Shown here: positions 36,947 through 47,800 of the stretch, piece by piece | Layout: each line of letters opens with the position of its first letter | Numbering within the stretch: the stretch's first letter is position 1 | Origin: Ziziphus jujuba | Lineage: Eukaryota > Streptophyta > Magnoliopsida > Rosales > Rhamnaceae | Direction of reading: 5' to 3' | Length of the DNA stretch: 64,000 bases | Assembly: GCF_031755915.1 (NCBI RefSeq) | Contig: NC_083386.1 | Span: forward strand, 1,171,501 to 1,235,500 | Position numbers and translations under genes: made by a program | Notes under the pieces: generated by a model | Databases searched by the model: none | Told to the model about the DNA's origin: nothing | The model's input: the letters and a program-made list of their open reading frames with translations, nothing else

Positions 36947-37828
36947 TTAGACATGCCAATCAAGCGGCATTGATAATATTATAAATCGATTTTTCATCTA
37001 TTATACATTCATTTGCCTTAAATATTGGTTTGAAACTATGTATATACATATATCAAGTGTAATAAGTTATTGTATTGATCATGTGGATTACTGGCTGTGT
37101 GTATCTATGTACAAATGAGATATAATTAATTAATATATGTATGCTTGAATTTAATTTGCCTTTATCCACTTTTTTTTTTTTCCATGTTCATTTATACAAT
37201 TGATACGCTTGAATTGATCAAATTAATATATATGCATTTGTAAGCAAGAAACTATATATATTAGTTGTGGAAGGGTGCTGTTATGCATGTATATTCAAGA
37301 TTGAACAAATAGTGTACCTTGGATATGAAATTATAGAAGCTTTTCTGATCACCAGCATCTAATAAAACAACGTGTAGTGTAGTACATATGTATATATGGA
37401 ATTCATTAAGAGGTATATTTGACATTTGATCAATTAACAAAATGACAATTAATATGGAATCAATGAAAGTTATACATACATGTATTTATTTATATATATA
37501 TATATATATATTTACACACATATATATGGTTTATCTTTTTGCAACACGCTTACTTGCACAATTATATCTCTGTTATTTTAATGAACAAGTGGACGTCTTA
37601 TATGTATATACACATGTATATATATATATATATATATATGGATACATATATTTGAGGGTGTTTTAGCACCACTTCTGAATCTGAAGAAGCTCTTCAAACT
37701 TTCGCGTGGCATTGTTATAATATATTGTGAACCAGATAATAATTACAGTAGTTGTAGGTCGGTATGATTAAAAGTGATATATAACCAATCAAAATTGGGA
37801 CAGATAGTTTTTGCTGGAGTCCTGGGTT
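36947..37828. other. Intergenic, TA-rich, no gene recognised
   Basis: Downstream region of the small HSP gene. Contains several TA runs and the CT/TA motifs common in 3' flanks. No conserved frame. Confidence 0.6.
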
Positions 37829-37833
37829 CCAAG

Positions 37834-38582
37834 TGTTGGGAAAATATCATTGATGAATATATGTAAATATATGTGGATAATTTAATACAAAATAAATAAA
37901 AATAAATACAAAATCAATAAAGCATTTTAGAATCTGTAGATCTTTGAAATTGATCTACTTTCTACAAAGGTTGACCGAGATCTGTGTGATACCACAGTAT
38001 CTTTAAGATGTTTTACGTCCACCGGTACAAGAGTTTTGTAGCGAACGTCTTCCAGGATACAACGGCTGTAAAAAACTTTCAGATACAGCACTTCTGAAGC
38101 TTTTCTCTTCGAACTTTCTGTGTATTTTCACTTTACCACTGTTTCTTTTCTTTTCTTTTCCCTTTCTATATTTCTCTCCAAAAATAAAATTTAAAAAAGA
38201 ACATTCCAGTTTTTACAACCTTCAAACTCTCATTAGGAGTTATTCTCCCGTAAAACTCTCTCCCACTATATCAAAAAGATTATTTTATTTAAATAAATAA
38301 ATAAAATATTATATCAAAACTCAACAACTAAAACCCAAATCATTCACACTAGTGGGCCTAGGCCCAACTCCAACAATTTCTCTCCAAAAATAAAATTGAA
38401 AAAAAGAACATTCCAGTTTTTGCAACCTTCAAACTCTTATTAGAAGTTATTCTCCCGTAAAACTCTCTCCCACTATATCAAAAAAATTATTTTATTTAAA
38501 TAAATAAATAAAATATTATATCAAAACTCAACAACCAAAACCCAAATCATTCACACTAGTGGGCCTAGGCCCAACTCTAACA
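37834..38582. mobile_element. Solo LTR with tandemly duplicated 3' end
   Basis: Starts TGTTGGG and ends CTCTAACA, with TG...CA termini. It is flanked by perfect CCAAG copies (37829-37833 and 38583-38587), the 5-bp target duplication of LTR elements. No internal retrotransposon sequence or second LTR is nearby, so it is best explained by recombination between two LTRs. The last 206 bp occurs twice (38171-38376 and 38377-38582). Confidence 0.9.
38171..38582. repeat. 206-bp tandem duplication at the 3' end of the solo LTR
   Basis: Both copies begin TTTCTCTCCAAAAATAAAAT and include TTCTCCCGTAAAACTCTCTC and CTAGTGGGCCTAGGCCCAAC. They differ at a handful of sites. The first copy ends CCAACA and the second CTAACA, so two potential LTR ends exist. 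Confidence 0.95.
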
Positions 38583-38587
38583 CCAAG

Positions 38588-39048
38588 TTCGTTCTTCACC
38601 AAATAAAAAGGGAATTATGAATAAATCTTCGGCCGGACCGTCCCTGAGATATACCATATATGTATATATATATATATATATATATTGAATATATATATAT
38701 ATATTGATCGACGAGTGTTACCCAAAAAGAAAAAAAAAATTAAAAAAATAAAAGGAACTAATTTGATATGAGAGAGGCAGAGTTGGCAGCTAAAATCCTA
38801 CATGTTTGCATGTCATGATCATATATGTGCCTGATGTGGGAATGAGTGCTTGTCACGTATTTTGTTCTATACATATATATGATATATATATATATATATA
38901 TACACACACACCTGTATATATCACCTGCTAATGGTACTCATTAAGAAGATCATCAGAAACCGCATATATCTATATATATATATATTACATAAAAGTTTCT
39001 CTTGCAGTTGTGGGTTTATTATAAGTACAGTACTGTGTTAGCAAGTAG
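38588..39048. other. Peroxidase upstream region
   Basis: Contains many TA and CA runs. A TATA box cannot be chosen with confidence among the TA repeats. No other gene. Confidence 0.5.
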
Positions 39049-40212
39049 ATGATGAAGAAGTTGTATTTGACAGTCCTTTTTGTGTTTGTATTTATTGTGG
39101 AGGTGATGGTGGTGGTATCAGTTGGAGGCATTCAACCTGTTAATAGAGTGCCAAAAATTCTGCCAAATCCAGTGGATCTCCTGTCTTTCACTCACTACCT
39201 TACGACATGCCCAGACGCTGAGGCCATCATCCAGAGAAAAGTCAGTGCCTGGATTCAGAAGGACTACACCTTGGCTGCTAGCATTATTCGCTTGCACTTC
39301 CATGACTGTGCTGTCAGGGTATACATGCATGTATCTTTTAATATTATATATATATATATATATATCAATAAGTGAGCTCCCTAGCTTTCATTTTCTATGC
39401 AATATATGGCATGCAATGCCATTTAAAATTCCAGTTATAATATGACATTGCATACAATGCAGGGCTGTGACGCATCGGTATTGCTAAACCATAGAGGGAG
39501 TGAAAGGAGAGCCTTTGCTAGCAGGACATTAAGAGGTTTTCATATAATAGACGATATCAAGGCAGAGCTTGAAACAATATGTCCCAGAACCGTGTCGTGT
39601 GCTGACATTCTTACTGCTGCAGCCAGAGATGCCACTGTCCAGCTGAATGGTCCATTTTGGCAAGTCCCACTTGGCCGCAGAGATGGAAGAATCTCCATTT
39701 CCAAAGAAGCAGGCATGGTTCCTCAGGGTCATGAAAACGTCACCGCTTTGATTGAATTCTTCCAAGCACGCGGCTTGAACATTCTTGATCTGGTTATCCT
39801 CTCTGGCTCACACACCATTGGTAGAAGTTCTTGCTATTCCTTCAAGCACAGGCTCTCCAACTTTAATGGAACCAGAAAACCCGATCCTTCGCTGGACGCC
39901 AATTATTTGAACATCTTGAAGAAGAAATATTGCAAGAGGAACTTGGACTTGGTTGATCTTGATGTTACAACTCCTAGGGTCTTTGATACGGCGTATTACA
40001 CAAATCTGAAGAAGAAAAAGGGGTTGTTGTCTACGGATCAGTTGCTGTATTCGGATGGAAGAACTGCTCCATTCGTTGATGCATTGGCATCACAGCCTTC
40101 GCTGTTTGAGAACCAGTTTGCAGTGTCCATGGTCAAGCTTGGAAATGTTCAAGTTCTTACTAGGCCCCATGAAGGAGAAATCCGCGTCAATTGCAATTTT
40201 GTCAACTACTAA
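39049..40212 (+). CDS. Secretory class III peroxidase, PER7-like
   Basis: Haem peroxidase of the plant secretory pathway, acting in cell wall or vacuole on phenolic substrates with hydrogen peroxide. Exons 39049-39318 and 39463-40212 encode 339 residues. A hydrophobic N-terminus (about residues 4-25) is the signal peptide. Distal site: RLHFHDC at 81-87 with Arg81 and His85; the following residues read AVRGCDAS where most members have FVRGCDAS. Proximal site: LSGSHTIGRSSC with His207. Ca-site and structural motifs GCDASVLL, SCADILTAAARD and the C-terminal EGEIRVNCNF are intact, and the usual cysteines are visible. Closest recalled relative is Arabidopsis peroxidase 7, which shares TLRGF..IDDIKAE and DLDATTP-like segments. 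It has one intron, whereas many family members have three. The second ATG (39052) could also serve as start. Confidence 0.95.
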
Positions 40213-41102
40213 TTTCATTATCCTTGGCTTATAATTGCCTGCCTATATGTTAACATATTAATAATGTTCTATATAGATTCCATATTTATGTGTCTTCCTT
40301 TCTGTCACTAAATTTGTACTCGAATAAGTTGCATATTATATTGCTTTTGCTTTTGTGAAGGAGAAATATATATATATATATATATATATTGTAATGACAA
40401 ATTATTATGAAATGATGACAAAGTTTATATTTTTCAAATGCATGCTTGCTTTCATATATTTGTATAAATATGCAGATTAGTTTTTCACAGGTTTGAAATT
40501 ATACAAAGGGGGTTGCGGATCAATTGAAGAAAGCCATGAATTGCAGAAGAAAGTGATATATATATATATATATATATGGATATATGATGTCTGTCGGTAA
40601 AAGTATATACGTGTAAAAATTTGAATTGTGTTGATCCTTGAAACGAAAAATTGGTAGCTAGTAAAGTAGAATTAAAGAAAATGAAACGAAGGTGGGATAA
40701 GAGTATAAATTTGTGTTTCCTTCCCTAAGTATTATAATTTAAAGGCCTCACACAGTTTCTCTATTAAAGGTTAAAGTGCTTTTGTATATATATTTCTTTA
40801 TGTATTATAGGATTCTAATAATTAAACATGCTTCTCTGAATATTTTTTTTGTAGAAAATTAAATTAAAAAATGTTGAACAAATTCGAACGGTTGATAAAA
40901 AGTCCAAAATGTTTGCACAATAAAATAATTAAAAATTTTGCTGACGTAAACAAAGAAGAAGACTATTGTGATTGGGTCTTTACTCTTTGGAAGTTGATGA
41001 GCTTGCCTGCCTGCTTGTCCCTTGTACTGTATCCCTCCCACTCCCGCACCCACACCCGCTCTTCTTTTCATTCTCTTTTCTCACCGTGCCTCATTCAAAG
41101 TC
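40213..41102. other. Intergenic downstream of peroxidase, no gene recognised
   Basis: AT-rich, several TA runs (40366-40389, 40558-40577). No conserved frame. Confidence 0.6.
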
Positions 41103-41110
41103 TATATTCC

Positions 41111-41672
41111 TAGGGATGGCAATTTGTCCCGTACGGCCTAATACCTGCGGTGCACCGTCCCTAATGAGGTGGTTTTTCTCCGAAAATTTGGAAATACGAG
41201 GCGGCTTAGGGCAAATGCCTAAAAACCGAGTTGGGAACGGGGAATAATAACCCCGTCCTGAATCCACCCTGATATATATATATATATATATTTATTTATT
41301 ATCTTTTTTTACAAAATTTCATTTATGTAAAATCATTTCTTCTTTTCTTTTCATTTATTTTTTTTAAATATGTATTTTATTATAATTATAAATTTATTTC
41401 TTGATGTATTTTATTATATTTTTATTGCATTGTAGTTATTTTTTTTATATTTTAGTCATAAAATAATTTTTTTATATAAATTTATAAAAAAAAATCAATT
41501 AAAAAATAAAATGAAAAAAACCGTCATACCCCGTCTCCGCCCCGCTAAATCCCCGATTCCGCCCCGCACATAAAAAAACGGAAAAAATCGCAAAGATAGA
41601 ATGTAAAATTCCCCATAAAAACGGGGATGGGATTTTAAAAACCGGTTCCACCCCGCTTCGTTGACATCCCTA
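41111..41672. mobile_element. Non-autonomous hAT derivative of the 19671-24664 family
   Basis: Begins TAGGGATGGCAA and ends TTGACATCCCTA, with perfect 8-bp flanks TATATTCC (41103-41110 and 41673-41680). The first 110 bp aligns with the 5' end of the full element (GGTGCACCG, CCCTAA, GGTGGTTTTT). The last 300-400 bp aligns with its 3' end, including the ATTTTTATT-rich segment and ATTTTAAAAACCG. The transposase and everything between are missing, so it is an internal deletion product that would need transposase supplied in trans. Confidence 0.92.
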
Positions 41673-41680
41673 TATATTCC

Positions 41681-41730
41681 ATCTAGAGGTTTCTCTACAC
41701 TTACATGTACTAAACGCCAATTCGACACCC

Positions 41731-41770
<40 letters not shown>

Positions 41771-42251
41771 GTTGGACGTTTTAAACATAATTAAGAATTG
41801 TGAAATAATCGAAAGGATTTGGAGAATTTCCATTTTCTTTTAAAAATAAGCTTATCAAATCATATAAATTAAAGATAAAAACTTTGGGATTGGGGTTAGA
41901 TGGTTTGGGTTGAAAAATAATAATAATACTAATATGAAACAAACCAATTAACCAAGAAGAGCCAGTGAGGGGGGGGGGGCTAACAAGTGGTAATAAGGAA
42001 TCAGTTTCCTTAATTTATTATAAAAATTGCAAATATAAAGCAAAATTAGGGAGGGCGCTATAAATTAAAAGTGAAAGGACAACACAACAGCATTACATTG
42101 ATTGGTTTTTTTTTTTGAAAAATTACATTGATTGGTTTGAATATATATATAAGTTGAAAGACCAACTTTCGTTTTTTTCTGAAAGTTAAGGGGCAAAAAA
42201 AAGAAAAAAAGAAAAAGACTTTGATTAAGAAAGTTAAAAAAAGAAGAAGAA
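41681..42251. other. Metacaspase upstream region
   Basis: Contains an (ATA)n microsatellite (41732-41769). A TATATATATAAG motif near 42141-42152, about 100 bp before the ATG, is a plausible TATA box. The phrase TTACATTGATTGGTTT occurs twice at 42094-42140. Confidence 0.5.
41732..41769. repeat. (ATA)n trinucleotide microsatellite
   Basis: About 12 to 13 uninterrupted units. Confidence 0.95.
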
Positions 42252-44091
42252 ATGGGAAAGAAGGCGTTGCTGATCGGATGCAATTACCGGGGAACCAAGG
42301 CAGAGCTGAAGGGATGCGTGAACGACGTGAAGCGCATGTATAGCTGCCTCGTGGATCGGTTCGGATACTCGGAAGACGACATCACTGTTCTGATCGACAC
42401 GGATGATTCCTACACTCAACCAACCGGCAAGAACATCCGCAATGCCATCTCCCGCCTCATCCGATCCGCCGAGCCCGGTGACTTTCTCTTCGTCCACTAC
42501 TCCGGCCACGGCACTCGCCTCCCCGCCGAGACCGGCGAAGACGACGACACTGGCTACGACGAGTGCATCGTCCCCTGCGACATGAACCTCATCACCGGTC
42601 TGCTTCAAACACGCACTCTCTCTCTCTCTTTGCCTTATTATCTTTGATCCCTTTTTTTTTTTTAAATATATTTATATATTGGACATATTCCATTGTCGGA
42701 TATCTAATTCTTGGGATCAAGAATTGTTCTCTAGATAAATTTCCTTTTGATCTTTCCTTTTCGATTTCTTTTGCCAAAAAAAAAAAAAAAAATCCATATA
42801 GTGCTTTAATTTAAAACGAATCTAGACCTACTTTTCAATCGCCTATTCACCAAATTTTCTTGATGATATGGATGGATGGATTCTTCATCAAAACCATTTG
42901 CAGATTAAAAAAAAAGGATCCGACTTTTTTTTTTTTTTTTTTGGATTCGTGAAAACAGAAGCATAAAATGCTCAAAAATCAAAGAAAATTGATTTATACT
43001 TTTCTTCAGACAAGCATACGCAATTGGGCGTATTGTATTGACCAAATAAGATTTCGTGCGGATCCTGAAATTCTTCATGAAAAGCAATTTGCACATAAAG
43101 TTGACTTTATTTATTTTTTATTTTTAAAAATTTCCTCGGTTTTAACTTTTGGTAATTTGGTCGAATAGATGACGACTTCAGGGATTTTGTAGACCAAGTC
43201 CCAGAAGGTTGCCGCATCACCATTGTATCGGATTCTTGTCACAGTGGGGGCCTCATTGATGAAACTAAAGAGCAAATCGGCGAGAGCACCAAGAACGATA
43301 ATGAACAAGAAGACGATCGACATGGTGGATTGAAGGGCTTTCTGCATCGCAAGGTTGAAGATACTTTTGAGTCCCGTGGAATCCACCTCCCGTCCAAATT
43401 GCGTCACCACCGACAAGAGGATGAAGAGGAACAAGAGAGAGAGATTGAACTTGGATATGGGGAGCAGTGCCTTGTGAAGAGTAGATCCCTGCCACTCTCC
43501 ACACTTATAGACATACTGAAGCAGAGAACCGGTAAGGATGACATTGATGTCGGGAAGCTGAGGGCGACCCTTTTTGATGTCTTCGGACAGGATGCGAGTC
43601 CTAAGGTCAAGAAGTTCATGAAGGTCATCTTCACTAAACTCCACCCCCATGGCAATAGAGAGGGAGAAGGTGAAGATGGAGGTGGCAGTGGGTTCCTGGG
43701 GATGGTTGGAAGTCTGGCTCAAGAGTTTCTGAAACATAAGCTTGAGGAGAACGACGAGGAGTATGCAAAACCTGCCTTGGAGACACAAGTGGGTAGCAAG
43801 CAAGAGGTTTATGCTGGAGCCTCAAAGCGTGCACTTCCTGATGGTGGCATTCTGATTAGCGGCTGTCAAACACACCAAACTTCTGCTGATGCCACTCCCG
43901 CAGGAGATGCTTCACGATCTTATGGAGCTCTTAGCAATGCAATCCAGATTATAATTGCTGAATCAGATGGCTCTATTACCAACCAGGAGCTTGTTCTCAA
44001 GGCTAGAAAAATGCTCAAGAGCCAAGGTTTCGCTCAGCAACCTGGCCTCTACTGCAGCGATCATCATGTTGATGCCGCTTTTGTGTGCTGA
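42252..44091 (+). CDS. MC4: Type II metacaspase
   Basis: Calcium-activated cysteine protease cleaving after Arg or Lys, involved in stress and wound responses and programmed cell death; cytosolic. Exons 42252-42597 and 43169-44091 (intron 571 bp, GT-AG) encode 422 residues, the usual type II length. There is no N-terminal zinc-finger prodomain, which excludes type I. Catalytic His86 lies in HYSGHG (82-87) and Cys139 in SDSCHSGG. The long acidic and basic linker between the p20- and p10-like regions contains [15 protein letters not shown]; Arg221 aligns with the Lys used for self-cleavage in Arabidopsis MC4. The p10-like part has [18 protein letters not shown] and ends in [16 protein letters not shown]. 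The adjacent, convergent FGT1 gene reproduces the MC4-FGT1 neighbourhood of Arabidopsis, supporting the MC4 name; orthology within the MC4-MC8 group is still inference. Confidence 0.95.
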
Positions 44092-44899
44092 TTACGAAGT
44101 TTTTCAAGCTATGAGGAAAGAATAAATAATTTTATTTTATTTTATTTTTTTAGAAACGCATCTACTGCAATCTACTGCAATGACCATTCTATCGTTTTGA
44201 TGTTTGTAACTGTGTTTTGTGTGATGATCTTACAGTTTTCGCTGCAGAATTATATGATGGTTTGTTTTATACAGTTGGAAGATTAATGTGTATCATGCGC
44301 ATGCCATGCAGTCCTTCACATATTGTGTTATGGACATCAAATCTTTCATCAGAAAAGGGATTTTTCTATTTCATATATTATCTGAATGGAACTGTACGGT
44401 TCCGATACAAAATAGGGATTTGTCTTTCATCAATGACAATACCGATATTATACAAAACTATATGACAAAAAATATGAGCCAAGATAAAGGAAGAATAAGA
44501 ATGAATGAGATGGCACGGTTGTATTATAGGAATAGGATGCACAAAATTATCTGTGCTCTATCTTGATTATCAGGTTGATGCACTTTTGCTTGACGTGTGT
44601 TCCTTGCAACCCAAAGAGCTGCAGCAGAATCTTTGCAGGAGCAATCTTACCAATTTCTGATCGATACAACTGGTTAACACTTCCGATCAAAATGACTGTT
44701 GCTTCAACCTTTTTTATCTTCTGCTTTGACCGTTGCCATCTTAATCATCAATCTCTTGAACCCATGCTAAATCTGCAATATAATGTTCTGGTTAGAATGA
44801 TATGACTCATCAAGGTGAACTAACAAAATGAATGGCGTATGCAATCCACTTAAAGGCCCTAACATTGCAACACAAATTTTAAAAACTGTGCATGGCACA
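44092..44899. other. Spacer between convergent metacaspase and FGT1 genes
   Basis: Both genes end here, so most of this 0.8 kb is probably 3' untranslated and polyadenylation sequence of the two genes. Short open frames have no recognisable product. Confidence 0.6.
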
Positions 44900-47800
44900 T
44901 CAATTAATAATTTTTTCAAATGAATGCAAACTATCCATGAGGTTCCGTAGATGGGTTTTCAATATTTCGTGCATGTGAGAGAGACCTTGGAGTACGGTTT
45001 CAACTGCAGCATTTGGAACAAATAATCCAACAATTCGTTTGTTATCCGTAGTAGTTTCTATACGAACAACACGAAGTCGCTTGTGGCTTTGGCGGGCCTG
45101 TAGGTATCAACATAAAAGTTATGGCCAATAGCACATGGGATAAGGGACCAAACATAATTCCTTAATTAGCAATCAAGATATGTACATAACAAATTAATGA
45201 TGATACAGGTATAACAAAATTCAAATTATCACAACAAATATCAGAATTAGTGTGTGTCAATGGCAATAAAGTGACATCGACATCATGCGCATCATAAGAT
45301 GCTTCACTGCCGGTAAAGTGGCATTGACATCACGGGGATTATAATATCTGGTACAATACAAGAATTTAAACTGCATAAAAGAGAAATTTGCCTGCTTAGA
45401 GAGCGCCTTTTCAATAGTCCCCCACACTGGAAGAATTAGACCACCTAACACATTTACTTCCTGTAGTCTTCTGCCAACAGTGCAGAAGTTGCCAAGCTTA
45501 CAATTGGGACCATGCATGCACTGCAAGGAAAAGTAATGAACATAATCAGGTTTAGAATCTCAATAGAAATTGCGACCACAAGCTTAACAGTTGTCAGTTA
45601 TAAATTGCTAAAATGCATCATACAAAATCTTGCACTACTTGTACACTCGCATATGCATGTTCTATAATTGATGCTAGATTAAAAATGCAAACGATTAAAA
45701 AGATCGAGAGATGCATGTTATAATCACTAACGAAATAAAATAATCATAAAATCTAAACATATATCAACTACTGATATAATATTAGTCAAACACAAAGCAG
45801 ATGGTTGGCTTCGGTCAACGGAAAAATAGGAAGCCAGCAATCTTGAACAAAGATATGCCACATGCTTCTCGCATAACTTCTTTGTGGATCTATACCTGTT
45901 TGGATGAAACTTCATATTCATCTTCCCAACCACCGCGGGCCTTCTCTAGAGATGCCATTTTTCTGTATTTGTTTTTCAGCTCTGACAGAGGCATTTCCCT
46001 TAAAAAATGGAAATAAAAGGGGAAAAAAAAGGTAAACATGCAGAATTTAATTGCAAAGCTAGATGAATCCAGGAACTGTAAAGATTTTGATACCTCATTG
46101 ACTCCCCAACAGCTGGACGGACTATCTTATACATTCCAGAAGCAGAACTGAAATACAATTTGGGTGAAAGAAGGCGAAAAGAATCAAAGAGAGGTCACAC
46201 TGTGCGTGGTAAAGGCAACTTACACATTTAACTATTAGGATACTTACCATTTACTTAAAAAAAAAAAAAGAGGATAAAATTGAGATTGCATAACAATACA
46301 AATGAAATCACTACCAAAGAGTGGCCATTTCAGGGCAGCTTAACCCTAATTTAAGAAATAAACAAATTACGTAGGCCCTTGGCTTTGAGTAACATTATCA
46401 ACCATGCCAACTGAATTACTCAACTAAAGATGTGCTTGGAAAGAAAAACACGTCTCAAAATGAAAAAGAAATATATGCCCCAAGTTTTGTACCTTTCAAA
46501 AGCTAAAATGAAGTGGTGTCTCCCCAACCACTCCCTTTTAGATTCATAAAATCCATCATTTGCGGAACCAAGCCCATCCTTCTGTTTCTCTTCAAGCATG
46601 GTACTTGCAGACTACCACAGTAAGAAAAAAATAATAATAATAAAAAATAAAAATTGAATATATACTGGCATTAACAAGTCACTGAATTGGTCAAGTGGAA
46701 ATAGAAGAAGTACCTCCCATGTGATCCCACGATCCAAAGTAAATGTGAAAAGCACTGTTGATGCCCCAGACATTTGATCAACATGAACAGTCTGCTGAGC
46801 AATTAGAAGTCAATATAATAAAAAGTGTAAAGCCAACTACAGATCTAGAATTAGAGTTCACCTTTGGGGTTCCTTGTAGTTCTACGATGTTAGCTTTCAT
46901 ATCAACGATCCCTGAATCAAGATTTCCTTCAATTCGTGCATTTTGAACAAGAAGATCCAAGATGCTGACAAAAAACTCAAACAGCCTGCAATAGATGGTG
47001 GTTTTCAGCATGTTAAACCTAACTCTAACTGCATACAGAAATTACTCTATCATAAGTCACAGACCTATTTTGGATCTCAGGTGCCAGTCCTAATATACGA
47101 TTGAGGAAACGTCCAACATCATGCATGTCTGAATCAACTATACGACCAGTAAGTTTCCCAGAATCTTTTACAGTAACTACATCAAATACAGGAGCTGATG
47201 TTACTATAAAATAAAACATAAAACAATGGTTAAAAGTGGGTTCACATTGCACGCAGCACTATAACATAATAGGAGAACAAATTATCAAATCAATTAATAT
47301 CAAATGTTATATGACAAATGATCAAAAATTTAAAATGTGCAGCAAAATTCGACACAAGTTTACTCAAACATGACGAGACATTTTTCTTCACGATAATTAC
47401 CAAGAGCACTGTCCCTAAGTATTCCTACTGCATTGAGAGCAGCTTTTGCCTTTTCAACAAAATCTAGGAGTGTTTCTGGTTTGTCAGATGAACATCCGGG
47501 TGGTACAACTGGCAGAGGATCCTGTAAACTGAAATCTTGTCATTTTCCATAATAGGCAGATTACTATTTCTACTAATTTTAGCATTGAGGTGCACATCTT
47601 CTGCCATAAAGAAGCTTATAAAAACCTGCTCCAAGATTCCTTTATACATCAACATCAGGGCCCTCTTTCCATAAGCACTATCATAATTATATGCACTCAA
47701 AGTTAGCCCTGCCCTGCAATGCATCCAAGCACACAATGAGATACAATAGAACAGAGAGCTGAATTTTTCGAGTTCAAAGAAAATGAACCAACATTCTAAA

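Noticed and set aside
36962..37820. Possible short genes in TA-rich DNA downstream of the small HSP
   Set aside because: Open frames consist of Tyr/Ile/Tyr/Ile from TA repeats, with no conserved content.
43111..43803. 230-codon minus-strand frame
   Set aside because: Antisense to the second exon of the metacaspase, whose protein is clearly conserved.
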